64,000 nucleotides of DNA from Mycolicibacterium doricum (lineage in GTDB: Bacteria > Actinomycetota > Actinomycetes > Mycobacteriales > Mycobacteriaceae): contig NZ_AP022605.1 of NCBI RefSeq assembly GCF_010728155.1, forward strand, positions 1,426,001-1,490,000, written 5' to 3'. Position 1 is the first letter of the stretch; each line of letters opens with the position of its first letter. Under the pieces are notes generated by a model. That model saw only the letters and a program-made list of their open reading frames with translations, did no database searches and was not told the DNA's origin. The position numbers and the translations under genes were made by a program. Positions 54,653-62,974 of the stretch are shown one piece after another.

Positions 54653-55771
54653 TCAACAGATCCGGGGGAGCTGTTCGCCGATCGGCAGGTCGACCACCCG
54701 CGTACCACCCAGTGCGGTGCGGGCGACGACCATCCCGGGGTGGTCGGTGACGCAGGTGCCGATGACGGCGGCGTGGGCGCCCAGCGGATGCGCCCGCATC
54801 GACTCGACCACGCGACCGGCGTCGGCGGCCGGGACGAACGCCACCAGCTTGCCCTCGTTGGCCACGTACATCGGATCGAGGCCCAGCAGGCCGCAGGCGT
54901 CGCGCACCTCCGGCGGCACCGGAATCGATCGTTCGTCGAGCACTATGCCCACCTGGGCGGCCTTGGCGATCTCGTTCAGAGTGGCGGCCATCCCGCCGCG
55001 GGTGGGGTCGCGCAGTGCGTGGATGTCGGCACCGGTCTCGATCATCGCCGCCACCAGACCGTGCAGGGGTGCGGTGTCGCTGGCGATGCTGGTCGCGAAC
55101 TCCAGACCTTCGCGGCAGCTCATCACGGCGATTCCGTGGACGCCGATGTCACCGCTGACGATGACCGCGTCGCCCTCGGTGGCGCGCTGTGGCCGGATGT
55201 CGGCCCGCGGGTCGATCACCCCGATCCCGGTGGTGTTCACATAGATTCCGTCGCCGTGCCCGGAATCGACGACCTTGGTGTCGCCGGTGACCAGTTTGAC
55301 CCCGGCGGCCATGGCCGCGGTGCCGACCGCATGAGCGACCCGCGCCAGGTCGTCGAGCGAGGTGCCTTCCTCGAGGATGAAGGCCGTCGACAGCACCATC
55401 GGCGTGGCGCCGGCCACCGCGAGGTCGTTGACCGTGCCGTTGACCGCCAGCTCGCCGATCGTGCCGCCCGGAAAGACCATCGGCTTGACGACGAACGAAT
55501 CGGTGGAGAACGCCAGCCGCGTGCCGCCGACCTCGACGACGGCCGAATCGCCCATCGCCGCGTCCGCGGCCGAACCGAACGCGGGCAGGAACAGATGCTC
55601 GATCAGCTCACCCGACATCGCGCCGCCACCGCCGTGACCCATCACGACGTTCGGCGAATCCCGCAGCGGTGCGGGGCACACCCAGCTCTCCATATCGATG
55701 GTCGCCTCCGGGGACGTGTCGATGGCCGCCGCGGGCGGCGTGTCGACCGTGGCGCCGTGTTCGTCACGCAT
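54653..55771 (-). CDS. hypE: Carbamoyl-dehydratase HypE
   Basis: Converts the HypF-delivered carbamoyl group on its C-terminal cysteine to thiocyanate, source of the cyanide ligands on the [NiFe] iron. 372 residues; ATP-binding PurM-like fold with [16 protein letters not shown] near 42 and the essential C-terminal PRIC. A ~30-residue non-conserved N-terminus precedes the domain; start could be the later ATG (MESWVCPAP). Overlaps hypD by 8 bp. Confidence 0.95.
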   Translation of the reverse strand: MRDEHGATVDTPPAAAIDTSPEATIDMESWVCPAPLRDSPNVVMGHGGGGAMSGELIEHLFLPAFGSAADAAMGDSAVVEVGGTRLAFSTDSFVVKPMVFPGGTIGELAVNGTVNDLAVAGATPMVLSTAFILEEGTSLDDLARVAHAVGTAAMAAGVKLVTGDTKVVDSGHGDGIYVNTTGIGVIDPRADIRPQRATEGDAVIVSGDIGVHGIAVMSCREGLEFATSIASDTAPLHGLVAAMIETGADIHALRDPTRGGMAATLNEIAKAAQVGIVLDERSIPVPPEVRDACGLLGLDPMYVANEGKLVAFVPAADAGRVVESMRAHPLGAHAAVIGTCVTDHPGMVVARTALGGTRVVDLPIGEQLPRIC

Positions 55772-56864
55772 GGCTTACCTCGAGGCGACGGTAGAGGTAA
55801 TAGGCCGCGCAGGCGCCCTCGGAGGAGACCATCGTGGCGCCGAGCGGATTGCGGGGTGTGCACACCGTGCCGAACGCCGCGCATTCGTGCGGTTTGATCA
55901 AGCCCTGCAATACTTCTCCCGATCGGCACAGCGTCGACTCGTCGGTGTGTATGTCGGTCACGGCGAAGCGGTACTCCGCGTCGAAGTCCCGGTACGCCGG
56001 TGACAGCCGCCAACCGCTTTGCGGGATCATCCCGATACCGCGCCAACTGCGGTCGGTGACCTCGAAGACATCCGCCAGCATCGCCTTTGCCGCCGGATTG
56101 CCCTCGGCGCGTACCGCGCGCGGATAGGCGTTCTCCGGTTCGTGTCGGCCCGCCTCGAGCTGCACGACCGTGCGGCGGATGCCCTCGAGGATGTCCAGTG
56201 GCTCGAAACCGGTGACCACGATCGGGATCCCATACTTCTCGCACAGCGGCGGGTACTCGGCGGTGCCCATCACCGAGCACACGTGACCGGCCGCCAGGAA
56301 CGCCTGGACGCGGCACGTCGGGTACTCCATGATCGCCGAGATCGCCGGGGGCACCAGGACATGGGACACCAGCAACGTGAAGTTTCCGATGCGCTGCCTC
56401 TTGGCCTGGTAGACGGTCATCGCGTTGGCCGGGGCGGTGGTCTCGAAGCCGATACCGAAGAACACCACCTGCCGGTCCGGATTGTCCTTGGCCACGGTGA
56501 GTGCGTCGAGCGGTGAGTACACCACCCGCACATCACCGCCACGGCTCTTGATCTGGAAGAGGTCGCTCTCGCTGCCGGGCACCCGCAGCATGTCGCCGAA
56601 GGAACAGAAGATCACCTCGGGACGCGATGCGATCTCGAGCGCCTTGTCGATGATCTCCAGCGGAGTGACGCACACTGGGCACCCGGGGCCGTGAATCATC
56701 TCGATCTGGTCGGGGAGCAGCTGGTCGATGCCGTGCCGGATAATCGAATGCGTCTGCCCGCCACAAACTTCCATGATCGACCAGCGTCGTGCCGTGACGG
56801 ATTTTATCTGCTCGATGAGCTTGCGTGCCAGCTGCGGGTCGCTGAATTCGTCCAGATACTTCAT
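55764..56864 (-). CDS. hypD: Hydrogenase formation protein HypD
   Basis: Iron-sulfur scaffold on which Fe(CN)2CO is assembled with HypC; 366 residues. Conserved cysteine motifs [10 protein letters not shown] (near 33), [10 protein letters not shown] (near 60) and the C-terminal 4Fe-4S cysteines ([11 protein letters not shown] and later SSEGACAAY) are present. ATG 56864, 12 bp after hypC. Confidence 0.95.
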   Translation of the reverse strand: MKYLDEFSDPQLARKLIEQIKSVTARRWSIMEVCGGQTHSIIRHGIDQLLPDQIEMIHGPGCPVCVTPLEIIDKALEIASRPEVIFCSFGDMLRVPGSESDLFQIKSRGGDVRVVYSPLDALTVAKDNPDRQVVFFGIGFETTAPANAMTVYQAKRQRIGNFTLLVSHVLVPPAISAIMEYPTCRVQAFLAAGHVCSVMGTAEYPPLCEKYGIPIVVTGFEPLDILEGIRRTVVQLEAGRHEPENAYPRAVRAEGNPAAKAMLADVFEVTDRSWRGIGMIPQSGWRLSPAYRDFDAEYRFAVTDIHTDESTLCRSGEVLQGLIKPHECAAFGTVCTPRNPLGATMVSSEGACAAYYLYRRLEVSHA

Positions 56865-56876
56865 CCCTGTGCCCTC

Positions 56877-57170
56877 TCAACCATTCGGGTTGGCCAGCCC
56901 GGCCTGACGTGCGGCGAGTTCGAAACCGTCACCGAACTCCTCCTCGAGCACCCCGAGGTGCTCGAACTCCCGCAGCGTGCGCATCGCCGATTCCTCGTCG
57001 AGGCGCTGGATCGCGAAGCCCACGTGCACCACGACGTATTGCCCGACCTGCGCGTCCGGGATGTACTGCAGGCAAACGTCTTTCTTGATGCCGCCGAAGT
57101 CGACGACGGCCATCAGCGTGCCGTCACGGTCGGTGACGCTGTCGATCTTTCCCGGTACCGCCAAACACAT
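56877..57170 (-). CDS. hypC: HypC/HybG-type hydrogenase chaperone, first copy
   Basis: 97 residues beginning MCLAVPGKI; the N-terminal cysteine (after Met removal) binds the iron centre and the large-subunit precursor. An OB-like barrel follows (DFGGIKKDVCLQYIP, VVVHVGFAIQRLDEE). A C-terminal acidic extension of ~20 residues is longer than usual. Lies between hypF and hypD. A second, only partly similar HypC is encoded upstream of hypF. Confidence 0.93.
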   Translation of the reverse strand: MCLAVPGKIDSVTDRDGTLMAVVDFGGIKKDVCLQYIPDAQVGQYVVVHVGFAIQRLDEESAMRTLREFEHLGVLEEEFGDGFELAARQAGLANPNG

Positions 57171-57193
57171 CGGCGTCCTCCTCTACTCCGGCC

Positions 57194-59467
57194 TCACCCT
57201 GCGTTGGCCACCATCAACTGACCCAGTGCGATGCCGCCGTCGTTCGGCGGCACCCGGCGGTGGGTCAGCACCTCGACGCCGCGTTCGGTCAACGCGCGCA
57301 ACGTCATGCGCAGGAGCAGGGCGTTCTGGAACACCCCGCCCGACAACGCCACGGGGGCGCGGGCTCCCTCTGCCAACCGTACGACGAGGTCGGCCACCGC
57401 ACGGTGGAATCGCCATCCGATCACCGCGGCGGACGTGCCGCGCCTGCGGTCGGCGACGATCGCCTCGACCACCGCGGCGGCGCCGATCAGCGCCGTCCCC
57501 GAGGACTCGGTGACGGTGAAGGCATAGGGCACGGGACCGTCGTCGACGGTGCGCGCCAGCGCCTCGAGTTCGATCGCCGCCTGCGCCTCGTAGGCGACGG
57601 TCTGCCGGACCCCCGCGAGCGCGGCGACGCAGTCGAACAACCTCCCCATGCTGGAGGTGGGCACGCAGTTCAGGCCGGTCTCCAGTTGGTGGCGCAGCAC
57701 CCGCCGCTCGCCTTCCGGACACGCCTGCACCGGCGGAAGGTCGCCGGCCCACGGCAACCCGGCGGCCCACAGATGTGCGAGCGCCATCCGGTACGTCCGC
57801 AGGACGCTGACATCGCCGCCGGCCAGTGGTACGTATTCCAGCGCCGCGATCCTGCGGAAGCCCTTGTAGTCGGCGAGCAGCACCTCCCCGCCCCACACCG
57901 CGCCGTCGGGTCCGTATCCAGTTCCGTCGAAGGCGAATCCGAGTACGGGCGCCGAACCGTCGAGCCCGTGCTCGGCCATCACCGCGGCGATGTGGGCGTG
58001 ATGGTGCTGTACCGCCCGCACCGGCCGGTCACCGGCGTTCCGGTGGGCCCATCCGGTCGAGCGGTACCGCGGATGGGCGTCGGTCGCGATGATCTGCGGG
58101 GCCACCCCGGTGAGTTCCCGCAGCTGCCGTTCCGCGGCGGTGAACGCCGACAGTGTCGCGATGTCGTCCATGTCGCCGATGTGCTGGCTCAGCCAGGCGT
58201 ATCGGCCGTCGGCGACGGCCATGGTGTTCTTCAGGTCGGCGCCGACCGCCAGTGTCGGCGGTACCGCGACGGGCAGGGCCACCGGCAACGGGGCGTACCC
58301 CCGGGAGCGCCGGATCGGCAGTTCGACTCCGTCGACCACCCGGACCACCGAATCGTCACAGGGCACCAGGATCTCGCGGTCGTGCATCAGCCAGCCGTCG
58401 GCCAGTGCGCGAAGCCGGGCGACGGCGTCGTCGTCGGCGTAGCAGAGTGGTTCGCCCGCGAGGTTCCCCGACGTCATCACCAGCACCTGGGCGCCTGATT
58501 CGTCACCGGGCAGCCCGAACAGCAGCGTATGCAGCGGTGAGTAGGCCAGCAGCACGCCCAGGTCCGGGTTCCCGGGCGCCACCGCGGCCGCCACCGTCGT
58601 CGGCGTCCGCCGCGGCGCCAGCACGATCGGCCGCTGCGGTCCGCTCAGCAGCTGCTGCGCCACCTCGTCGAGCACGGTGATCCGGCGGGCCGCGGCCGCA
58701 TCGGGCACCATGACCGCGAAGGGCTTGTCGCCGCGCTGCTTCCGGCGGCGCAGTTCGGCCACCGCGGTGTTGTTCTCGGCGTCGCAGGCCAGGTGGTAGC
58801 CGCCGATGCCCTTGACCGCGACGACACCCCCATCGCGGAGCAGTCGCCGCGCCCGGCGCAGACCGTCCTCGCCTGCGGTGTGGTTTCCGTCGGAGTCGCG
58901 GAAGGTCAACGTCGGGCCGCAGTGCGGGCAGCACACGGGTTGCGCGTGGAACCGGCGGTCGGTGGGGTCGGCGTACTCGGCGGCGCAGGCCGCGCACATC
59001 GCGAAACCGGCCATGGACGTGGCGGCCCGGTCGTAGGGCAGCGACGCGATGATGGTGAACCGGGGTCCGCAGTCGGTGCAGTTGACGAACGGGTGCCGGT
59101 AGCGCCGGTCGCCGGGGTCGCGCTGTTCGGCGGCGCATTGTGAGCACATCGCGACATCCGGTGAGGCCAGCGTGCGGCCGCGGCCGCGAGAGGTGTCGGC
59201 GATGAAGAACCCGGTGCCGCCGACGGGCGGAAGGTCCTCGGTGTCAACGGATTCGATGACTGCGAGCGGTGGTGGCCGGGTGTGCAGCCGCTCGACGAAG
59301 CGGGTCAGCGCGTCCGGGGCACCCTCGATCTCGACGACCGCGCCCGCGCTGTCGTTGCGCACAGAACCGGTCAGTCCCAGCGCCGTCGCGGTCGTGTACA
59401 CGAAGGGCCGGAAGCCGACGCCCTGGACCACGCCGCGCACACACAACCGCATCCGACGGCGGGTCAC
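57194..59467 (-). CDS. hypF: Carbamoyltransferase HypF
   Basis: 757 residues. Order: acylphosphatase domain (VRGVVQGVGFRPFVY, near 10), two CxxC-x18-CxxC zinc fingers (CSQCAAEQ...CTDCGP and CAACAAEY...CPHCGP, about 107-185), YrdC-like ATP/carbamoyl-adenylate domain, and a Kae1-like transferase domain with HHHAHIAAVMAEHG and FDGTGYGPDG. It activates carbamoyl phosphate and hands the carbamoyl group to HypE. Overlaps the second hypC by 4 bp. Confidence 0.95.
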   Translation of the reverse strand: MTRRRMRLCVRGVVQGVGFRPFVYTTATALGLTGSVRNDSAGAVVEIEGAPDALTRFVERLHTRPPPLAVIESVDTEDLPPVGGTGFFIADTSRGRGRTLASPDVAMCSQCAAEQRDPGDRRYRHPFVNCTDCGPRFTIIASLPYDRAATSMAGFAMCAACAAEYADPTDRRFHAQPVCCPHCGPTLTFRDSDGNHTAGEDGLRRARRLLRDGGVVAVKGIGGYHLACDAENNTAVAELRRRKQRGDKPFAVMVPDAAAARRITVLDEVAQQLLSGPQRPIVLAPRRTPTTVAAAVAPGNPDLGVLLAYSPLHTLLFGLPGDESGAQVLVMTSGNLAGEPLCYADDDAVARLRALADGWLMHDREILVPCDDSVVRVVDGVELPIRRSRGYAPLPVALPVAVPPTLAVGADLKNTMAVADGRYAWLSQHIGDMDDIATLSAFTAAERQLRELTGVAPQIIATDAHPRYRSTGWAHRNAGDRPVRAVQHHHAHIAAVMAEHGLDGSAPVLGFAFDGTGYGPDGAVWGGEVLLADYKGFRRIAALEYVPLAGGDVSVLRTYRMALAHLWAAGLPWAGDLPPVQACPEGERRVLRHQLETGLNCVPTSSMGRLFDCVAALAGVRQTVAYEAQAAIELEALARTVDDGPVPYAFTVTESSGTALIGAAAVVEAIVADRRRGTSAAVIGWRFHRAVADLVVRLAEGARAPVALSGGVFQNALLLRMTLRALTERGVEVLTHRRVPPNDGGIALGQLMVANAG

Positions 59468-59724
59468 GGTGCGGCCTCCGGGTCCGGCGGTCCGCCACGG
59501 CCCATGAGTTCGAGTCCGGCCATCGCCGCGTCGGCCCCGGCGCGGTCGGTCTTCTCCACGACGAATCCCATGTGGATGATCACCCAGTCGCCGGGGCCGA
59601 AAATCTCCTCCGGGAGCATCCCGATGTTGACCCTGCGGTGTTCACCCGCGACGTCGACGAGTGCGAGTTGACCGCCGTAGCCGTCGAGCAACCTGACGAC
59701 CTGTCCGGGGATTCCGAGGCACAT
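59464..59724 (-). CDS. hypC: HypC/HupF-type hydrogenase chaperone, second copy
   Basis: 86 residues starting MCLGIPGQVVRLLDG, with the essential N-terminal cysteine, DVAGEHRRVNIGMLPEE and VIIHMGFVVEKTD. It differs clearly from the other HypC 2.3 kb away. One copy may be dedicated to the HypD step and the other to the large subunit, as suggested for HypC/HybG or HupF/HypC pairs; sequence alone cannot tell which. The stop overlaps hypF by 4 bp. Confidence 0.9.
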   Translation of the reverse strand: MCLGIPGQVVRLLDGYGGQLALVDVAGEHRRVNIGMLPEEIFGPGDWVIIHMGFVVEKTDRAGADAAMAGLELMGRGGPPDPEAAP

Positions 59725-59728
59725 GGCG

Positions 59729-60208
59729 TCACACCCGGCCCGGTTGCGTCGTCTGCCTGAACACCACTGCGCCGACCGCCCGCACGGCTTCCGGCACCGC
59801 CGCCGCGACGGGGCTGGACAGCCCGATGCCCTCGGTGACGTCGGCGACCTCGCACCCGATGACCACCGTGCGCGGCGGGGCGCCGCCCAGTGCGGTGAGG
59901 CTCGCGAACACGGCCGCGGGATCCATCGCGTGGGCGTCGAGCCCGCCTGTCGCGCAGAGTACGTCGTGATCGGCTTCGAAGACGTGCAGGGTGCCGGGCG
60001 CGCCGCTGTCCGGCAACGCGTCGACGAGCACCAGCAGCTCCCAGGGCTCGAGCAGGTCGTAGGCGAGGTGCATTCCGCGGATGCCGTAGTCGACCGCGTG
60101 TACGCGGGGGTCGGTGATCAGCGGCGCGGCGCGGCGGAGCACCTCAGGGCCGAAGCCGTCGTCACCGAGGAAGATGTTGCCGATTCCGGCGATCAGGATG
60201 TCGGACGT
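59729..60208 (-). CDS. Hydrogenase maturation endopeptidase (HyaD/HybD family), non-canonical start
   Basis: Nickel-dependent protease that removes the C-terminal peptide of the large subunit after nickel insertion. The domain starts SDILIAGIGNIFLGDDGFGP, with the Ni-contacting acidic pair, VDALPDSGAPG and a His in GGLDAHAMDP. The frame has no ATG, GTG or TTG between the in-frame TAG at 60221-60223 and these residues. ACG at 60208 sits exactly where homologues have ATG (M-S-D-I-L) with GGGTG 5 nt upstream. The first canonical codon, GTG 60142, would delete the metal-binding N-terminus. I annotate from ACG, about 159 residues. Confidence 0.75.
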   Translation of the reverse strand, partial: TSDILIAGIGNIFLGDDGFGPEVLRRAAPLITDPRVHAVDYGIRGMHLAYDLLEPWELLVLVDALPDSGAPGTLHVFEADHDVLCATGGLDAHAMDPAAVFASLTALGGAPPRTVVIGCEVADVTEGIGLSSPVAAAVPEAVRAVGAVVFRQTTQPGRV

Positions 60209-60220
60209 GGTGTCACCCGG

Positions 60221-60340
60221 CTACATCCGGCGCATCTTGAGGTAGCGCTTGGCGTCCGGTATGGAGCGCAGGCCCAGGGACACGGCCAACAGTGTGACGA
60301 TCGCCGCGACGATCACGGCGATCCAACCGACTACTTGCAT
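60221..60340 (-). CDS. 39-aa membrane miniprotein (DUF6893 type)
   Basis: MQVVGWIAVIVAAIVTLLAV followed by SLGLRSIPDAKRYLKMRRM: one transmembrane helix (about 4-24) and a basic cytosolic tail. Similar miniproteins (DUF6893) occur in actinobacterial hydrogenase clusters; function unknown. Its ATG lies inside the end of the upstream 454-aa gene (10-bp overlap). Its TAG is followed in the same frame by the protease sequence, 12 bp before that gene's presumed ACG start. Possibly a membrane tether or an assembly aid. Confidence 0.75.
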   Translation of the reverse strand: MQVVGWIAVIVAAIVTLLAVSLGLRSIPDAKRYLKMRRM

Positions 60341-61695
60341 GACGGGCTCCCATCGTTGAGCGGTTCCACTTCGTCGGGTGCGAAGTACAGGTAGCGGCCG
60401 TACCAGTCGTGCAGGTCGGCTGCGGGGTCGTCGTCGAGCACGACGCCGATCTGCGCATCGCCGTCGACGGTCTCGTGCACGGACGTCACCCGCGCGAGCC
60501 GGTCGGCGTAGAACAGGTCCTGGGCGTCGGCGCGCCGCGCGGGGTGCAGGCGCACCCGGCTGCCCCGGCGCACCCGCACGCCGCCGACCAGCACCGCATC
60601 GCGGTCGGGCGCGACTGCGCTGTCGGCGAGCGGATCCCACCAGTCGACGCCGTCGGGGACCTCGGGAATCAGATCGGGCCCCGGCGCGGCGTGCGGATCG
60701 CGCAACACCCCGTGCAGTTTGAGCATCGCCTCGGGCGACATGCTCTCGCAGCGGTCCACGATCGCGGCGGCCCGCGGGTCGGTCGCGCGCGCCTGCGCCT
60801 TCTCCTCGTCGGTCATGGTCATGACGCGCAGGGTCAGGATCTCGTCGATCTCCGTCGCGTCGTAGAGGTCGCCGCCACTCTGCTCGGCGATCTCGGGGTG
60901 GTCGTAGAGGATGATCGGCGAGATCAGCATCAGGTCCCGGTCGCCGGGGGCGCCGGCCAGGACGGGGAAGCAGCGGTGGTGGTGGCACCGGGCGACCGCG
61001 TCGGTGGCGGTGGCCGGCGGGTCGAGCAGGGAGACGAACTCACCGTCATGGACCTCGGCGATGACGTGGGTGCCGATCAGGGATCGCGCGATCGCCGTGT
61101 CCTTGTCGTGGGCGTTTTTGTCGTGGGCGTCTTTGTCGCCGGCGGCCGCGCCGGTGTTCCGCACGCTCACCGTCACCCGGGTCAGGTCGCCCTCGGGCTG
61201 TGCGTGGACGGTCAGTTCGGCGTGTAGATCGCACCGGCTGCGCACCAGGCGGCCGCCGTCGACCGGTTCCACCTCACGACCGGATTCGACGGTGAACGGC
61301 AGCGTCATCGTCACCTCGACCAGGGGCACCGGGTCCACGGCGATCTCACGGGCGACCGCCTCGTCCCACGTCACCCATGGGCCGTCCGCGGTGAGAAGTT
61401 CCTCGACGGGAACGAATGTGCATTCCGCAGTAGACTTCTCGGCGCGCCGGTGCTGCAGCTGCAGGAAGCGGACCGCCAGTGAGATCGAGGCCTGCCCGGC
61501 GTGGTCGACGAGCAGTTGGGCGCCGAGGTGATCGTCCTCGCCGAATCCGGCCGCCGCGGCGCCCGGCGGGCCCAGCACCCCGAACTGCCACCGCGCCTGA
61601 TTCTTCCGCGATGTCGCGCGGTACGGGTACAGCAGGTACCCCTCGTAGAGAACGGCGTCGGCGACCTTGCGCGCCCTGGCCCAGTCGGCGTTCAC
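60331..61695 (-). CDS. Hydrogenase-cluster protein, 454 aa, unknown function
   Basis: GTG 61695 gives VNADWARARKVADAVLYEGYLLYPYRATSRKNQ at the start; the frame is open upstream in the neighbouring gene. The protein is soluble and acidic, with no recognised catalytic motif, and it has a His-rich segment (CHHHRCFPVLAG near 265). An Asp/Lys/His-rich in-frame repeat (DKDAHDK type) is encoded by a 15-bp tandem repeat around 61103-61137. The C-terminal 60 residues (GVRVRRGSRVRLHPARRADAQD) look like a small beta barrel. Overlaps DUF6084 by 4 bp. I do not recognise the family; conserved beside group 1h hydrogenases as far as I know. Confidence 0.75.
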   Translation of the reverse strand: MNADWARARKVADAVLYEGYLLYPYRATSRKNQARWQFGVLGPPGAAAAGFGEDDHLGAQLLVDHAGQASISLAVRFLQLQHRRAEKSTAECTFVPVEELLTADGPWVTWDEAVAREIAVDPVPLVEVTMTLPFTVESGREVEPVDGGRLVRSRCDLHAELTVHAQPEGDLTRVTVSVRNTGAAAGDKDAHDKNAHDKDTAIARSLIGTHVIAEVHDGEFVSLLDPPATATDAVARCHHHRCFPVLAGAPGDRDLMLISPIILYDHPEIAEQSGGDLYDATEIDEILTLRVMTMTDEEKAQARATDPRAAAIVDRCESMSPEAMLKLHGVLRDPHAAPGPDLIPEVPDGVDWWDPLADSAVAPDRDAVLVGGVRVRRGSRVRLHPARRADAQDLFYADRLARVTSVHETVDGDAQIGVVLDDDPAADLHDWYGRYLYFAPDEVEPLNDGSPSCK

Positions 61696-62336
61696 GGCAC
61701 CTCCTGCCTGGCCTGGGACAACAGCGCGGTGACGGCGTCGTCGCAGGACAGGAGTCCGTGTGTGGACCGGTAGGAGGTGAGCGCGGCGATCGTGTCGTGC
61801 GACAACCGCAGCCAACCGGTGTTCGGGTAGTGCAGTGCGATCAGGTCGCGCCACACCGTCACCGGCAGCCGGTAGGTGTCCTCGCAGTCCCACGGGATCT
61901 GCGTCACCGCGAATCCCCCCGCACCGCGGGTGAACAGCGTTCCGCTGAACAGGAACTGCAGCGGGATCACACCGTCGCGCAGGGCGTGCATGTACTTCGC
62001 CGCGGCGACCTCCACGTCGTACGTGCACTCCAGGGGCAGGTCGACATGTGTGCCGTCGGAGAATCCGGGGACCATCGTCACGCTGTGTTGCCACAGGAAG
62101 GTGTGTTGCGTGGTGTCCCAACGCTCGCGTGGACCGAACAGGTCGGCGAGACCTTCCGCCTCCTCGTCGGTGTAGCCGCGCCGTAGCGGGTCGATGCGGA
62201 CCTGACAGCGCAGCGCGATGGCGTGCACCGGGTCGTCACCGGTGGCGGTGACCTCGATCCGTGCGGTCAGAACCGGTGTGACGGCGTAGCGTTCGGGCGT
62301 CACATCCTGCACGGTGAACGTCACATCGGCGGTCAC
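61692..62336 (-). CDS. DUF6084 family protein
   Basis: 214 residues, predicted beta-rich and soluble: VTADVTFTVQDVTPERYAVTPVL, then ALRCQVRIDPLRRGYTDEEAEGL, and a C-terminal helix bundle. I chose GTG 62336 because it overlaps the DUF5947 stop by 4 bp (GTGA) and fits the family's opening; ATG 62357 would add seven residues. DUF6084 genes accompany actinobacterial uptake hydrogenases; role unknown. Confidence 0.78.
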   Translation of the reverse strand: MTADVTFTVQDVTPERYAVTPVLTARIEVTATGDDPVHAIALRCQVRIDPLRRGYTDEEAEGLADLFGPRERWDTTQHTFLWQHSVTMVPGFSDGTHVDLPLECTYDVEVAAAKYMHALRDGVIPLQFLFSGTLFTRGAGGFAVTQIPWDCEDTYRLPVTVWRDLIALHYPNTGWLRLSHDTIAALTSYRSTHGLLSCDDAVTALLSQARQEVP

Positions 62337-62974
62337 CTCGGCACCGTCCTGCAACATTCGGCGACCGCGTCGAAGAACCCGGTGAGGTAGTCGCGGACCT
62401 CGGCGCCGCCGTCGAACCCGTGCCACAGTATGCGCATCCGGCCGACCAGTTCGTAACAGGCGTCGATCGGCAGCAGGTAGCCGCGCGGCGAAGCGTCGGT
62501 GTCGGTGCGCTCCGGCATCCGCACCAGCAGTGCCTCGGTGTCCTCGGCGGGCAGGTCCACCCGCGGGTCGGCCAACTGGATGTCCTGCCATGCGGTGAGG
62601 TCGAGTTCGGACTCGGTCGCACCGGCGGGTCCCGGATAGAACGCGACCACCCGCTCGAGGGCCGAGTTGCGGAAGAAGAACGCCAGACCGACAGGAATCT
62701 GAAGCGCCTCCCAGTGCCGGCGGTCGAGTGCGAAGTCTTCGAAGACGAGGTAGCGGTCGGGCACCGCGCGATACCGCAGCGCGGCGTGCGTGTCGGTGAA
62801 CAGCAGGTAGCAACCGCGGCAGACGCACATCAGTTGCCGCCCCTCGACGTTCACCACGTGCTGGTGCTCGTCGGCGATCGGCTCGGCGCACATCTCGCAC
62901 CGCTCGCCCACGGGCCGGGGTTCGGTGCGGGCGGCCCGAATCCGGGCGAGGATGTCGTAGGCGGAGGTCGTCAT
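62333..62974 (-). CDS. DUF5947 family protein with zinc-ribbon-like motif
   Basis: 213 residues. Near residue 25 there is GERCEMCAEPI, and near 50 MCVCRGCYLLF, a CxxC...CxxC pattern that could bind zinc or iron. The rest is a mixed alpha/beta domain (AFFFRNSALERVVAFYPGPAG). ATG 62974 overlaps the hhyE stop by one base (TGATG). Found with group 1h hydrogenase genes; function unknown, possibly metal delivery or assembly. Confidence 0.78.
   Translation of the reverse strand: MTTSAYDILARIRAARTEPRPVGERCEMCAEPIADEHQHVVNVEGRQLMCVCRGCYLLFTDTHAALRYRAVPDRYLVFEDFALDRRHWEALQIPVGLAFFFRNSALERVVAFYPGPAGATESELDLTAWQDIQLADPRVDLPAEDTEALLVRMPERTDTDASPRGYLLPIDACYELVGRMRILWHGFDGGAEVRDYLTGFFDAVAECCRTVPR

Noticed and set aside
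53797-54750. Plus-strand open frame opposite the DUF6390-like gene
   Set aside because: The translation is low-complexity Arg/Gly-rich, with no ribosome site; the minus-strand gene has a coherent protein and tight spacing to hypE.
59729-60142. Protease gene starting at GTG 60142
   Set aside because: That start removes the glycine/aspartate N-terminal strand and nickel-binding residues found in all HyaD/HybD proteases; the coding signal clearly continues upstream.
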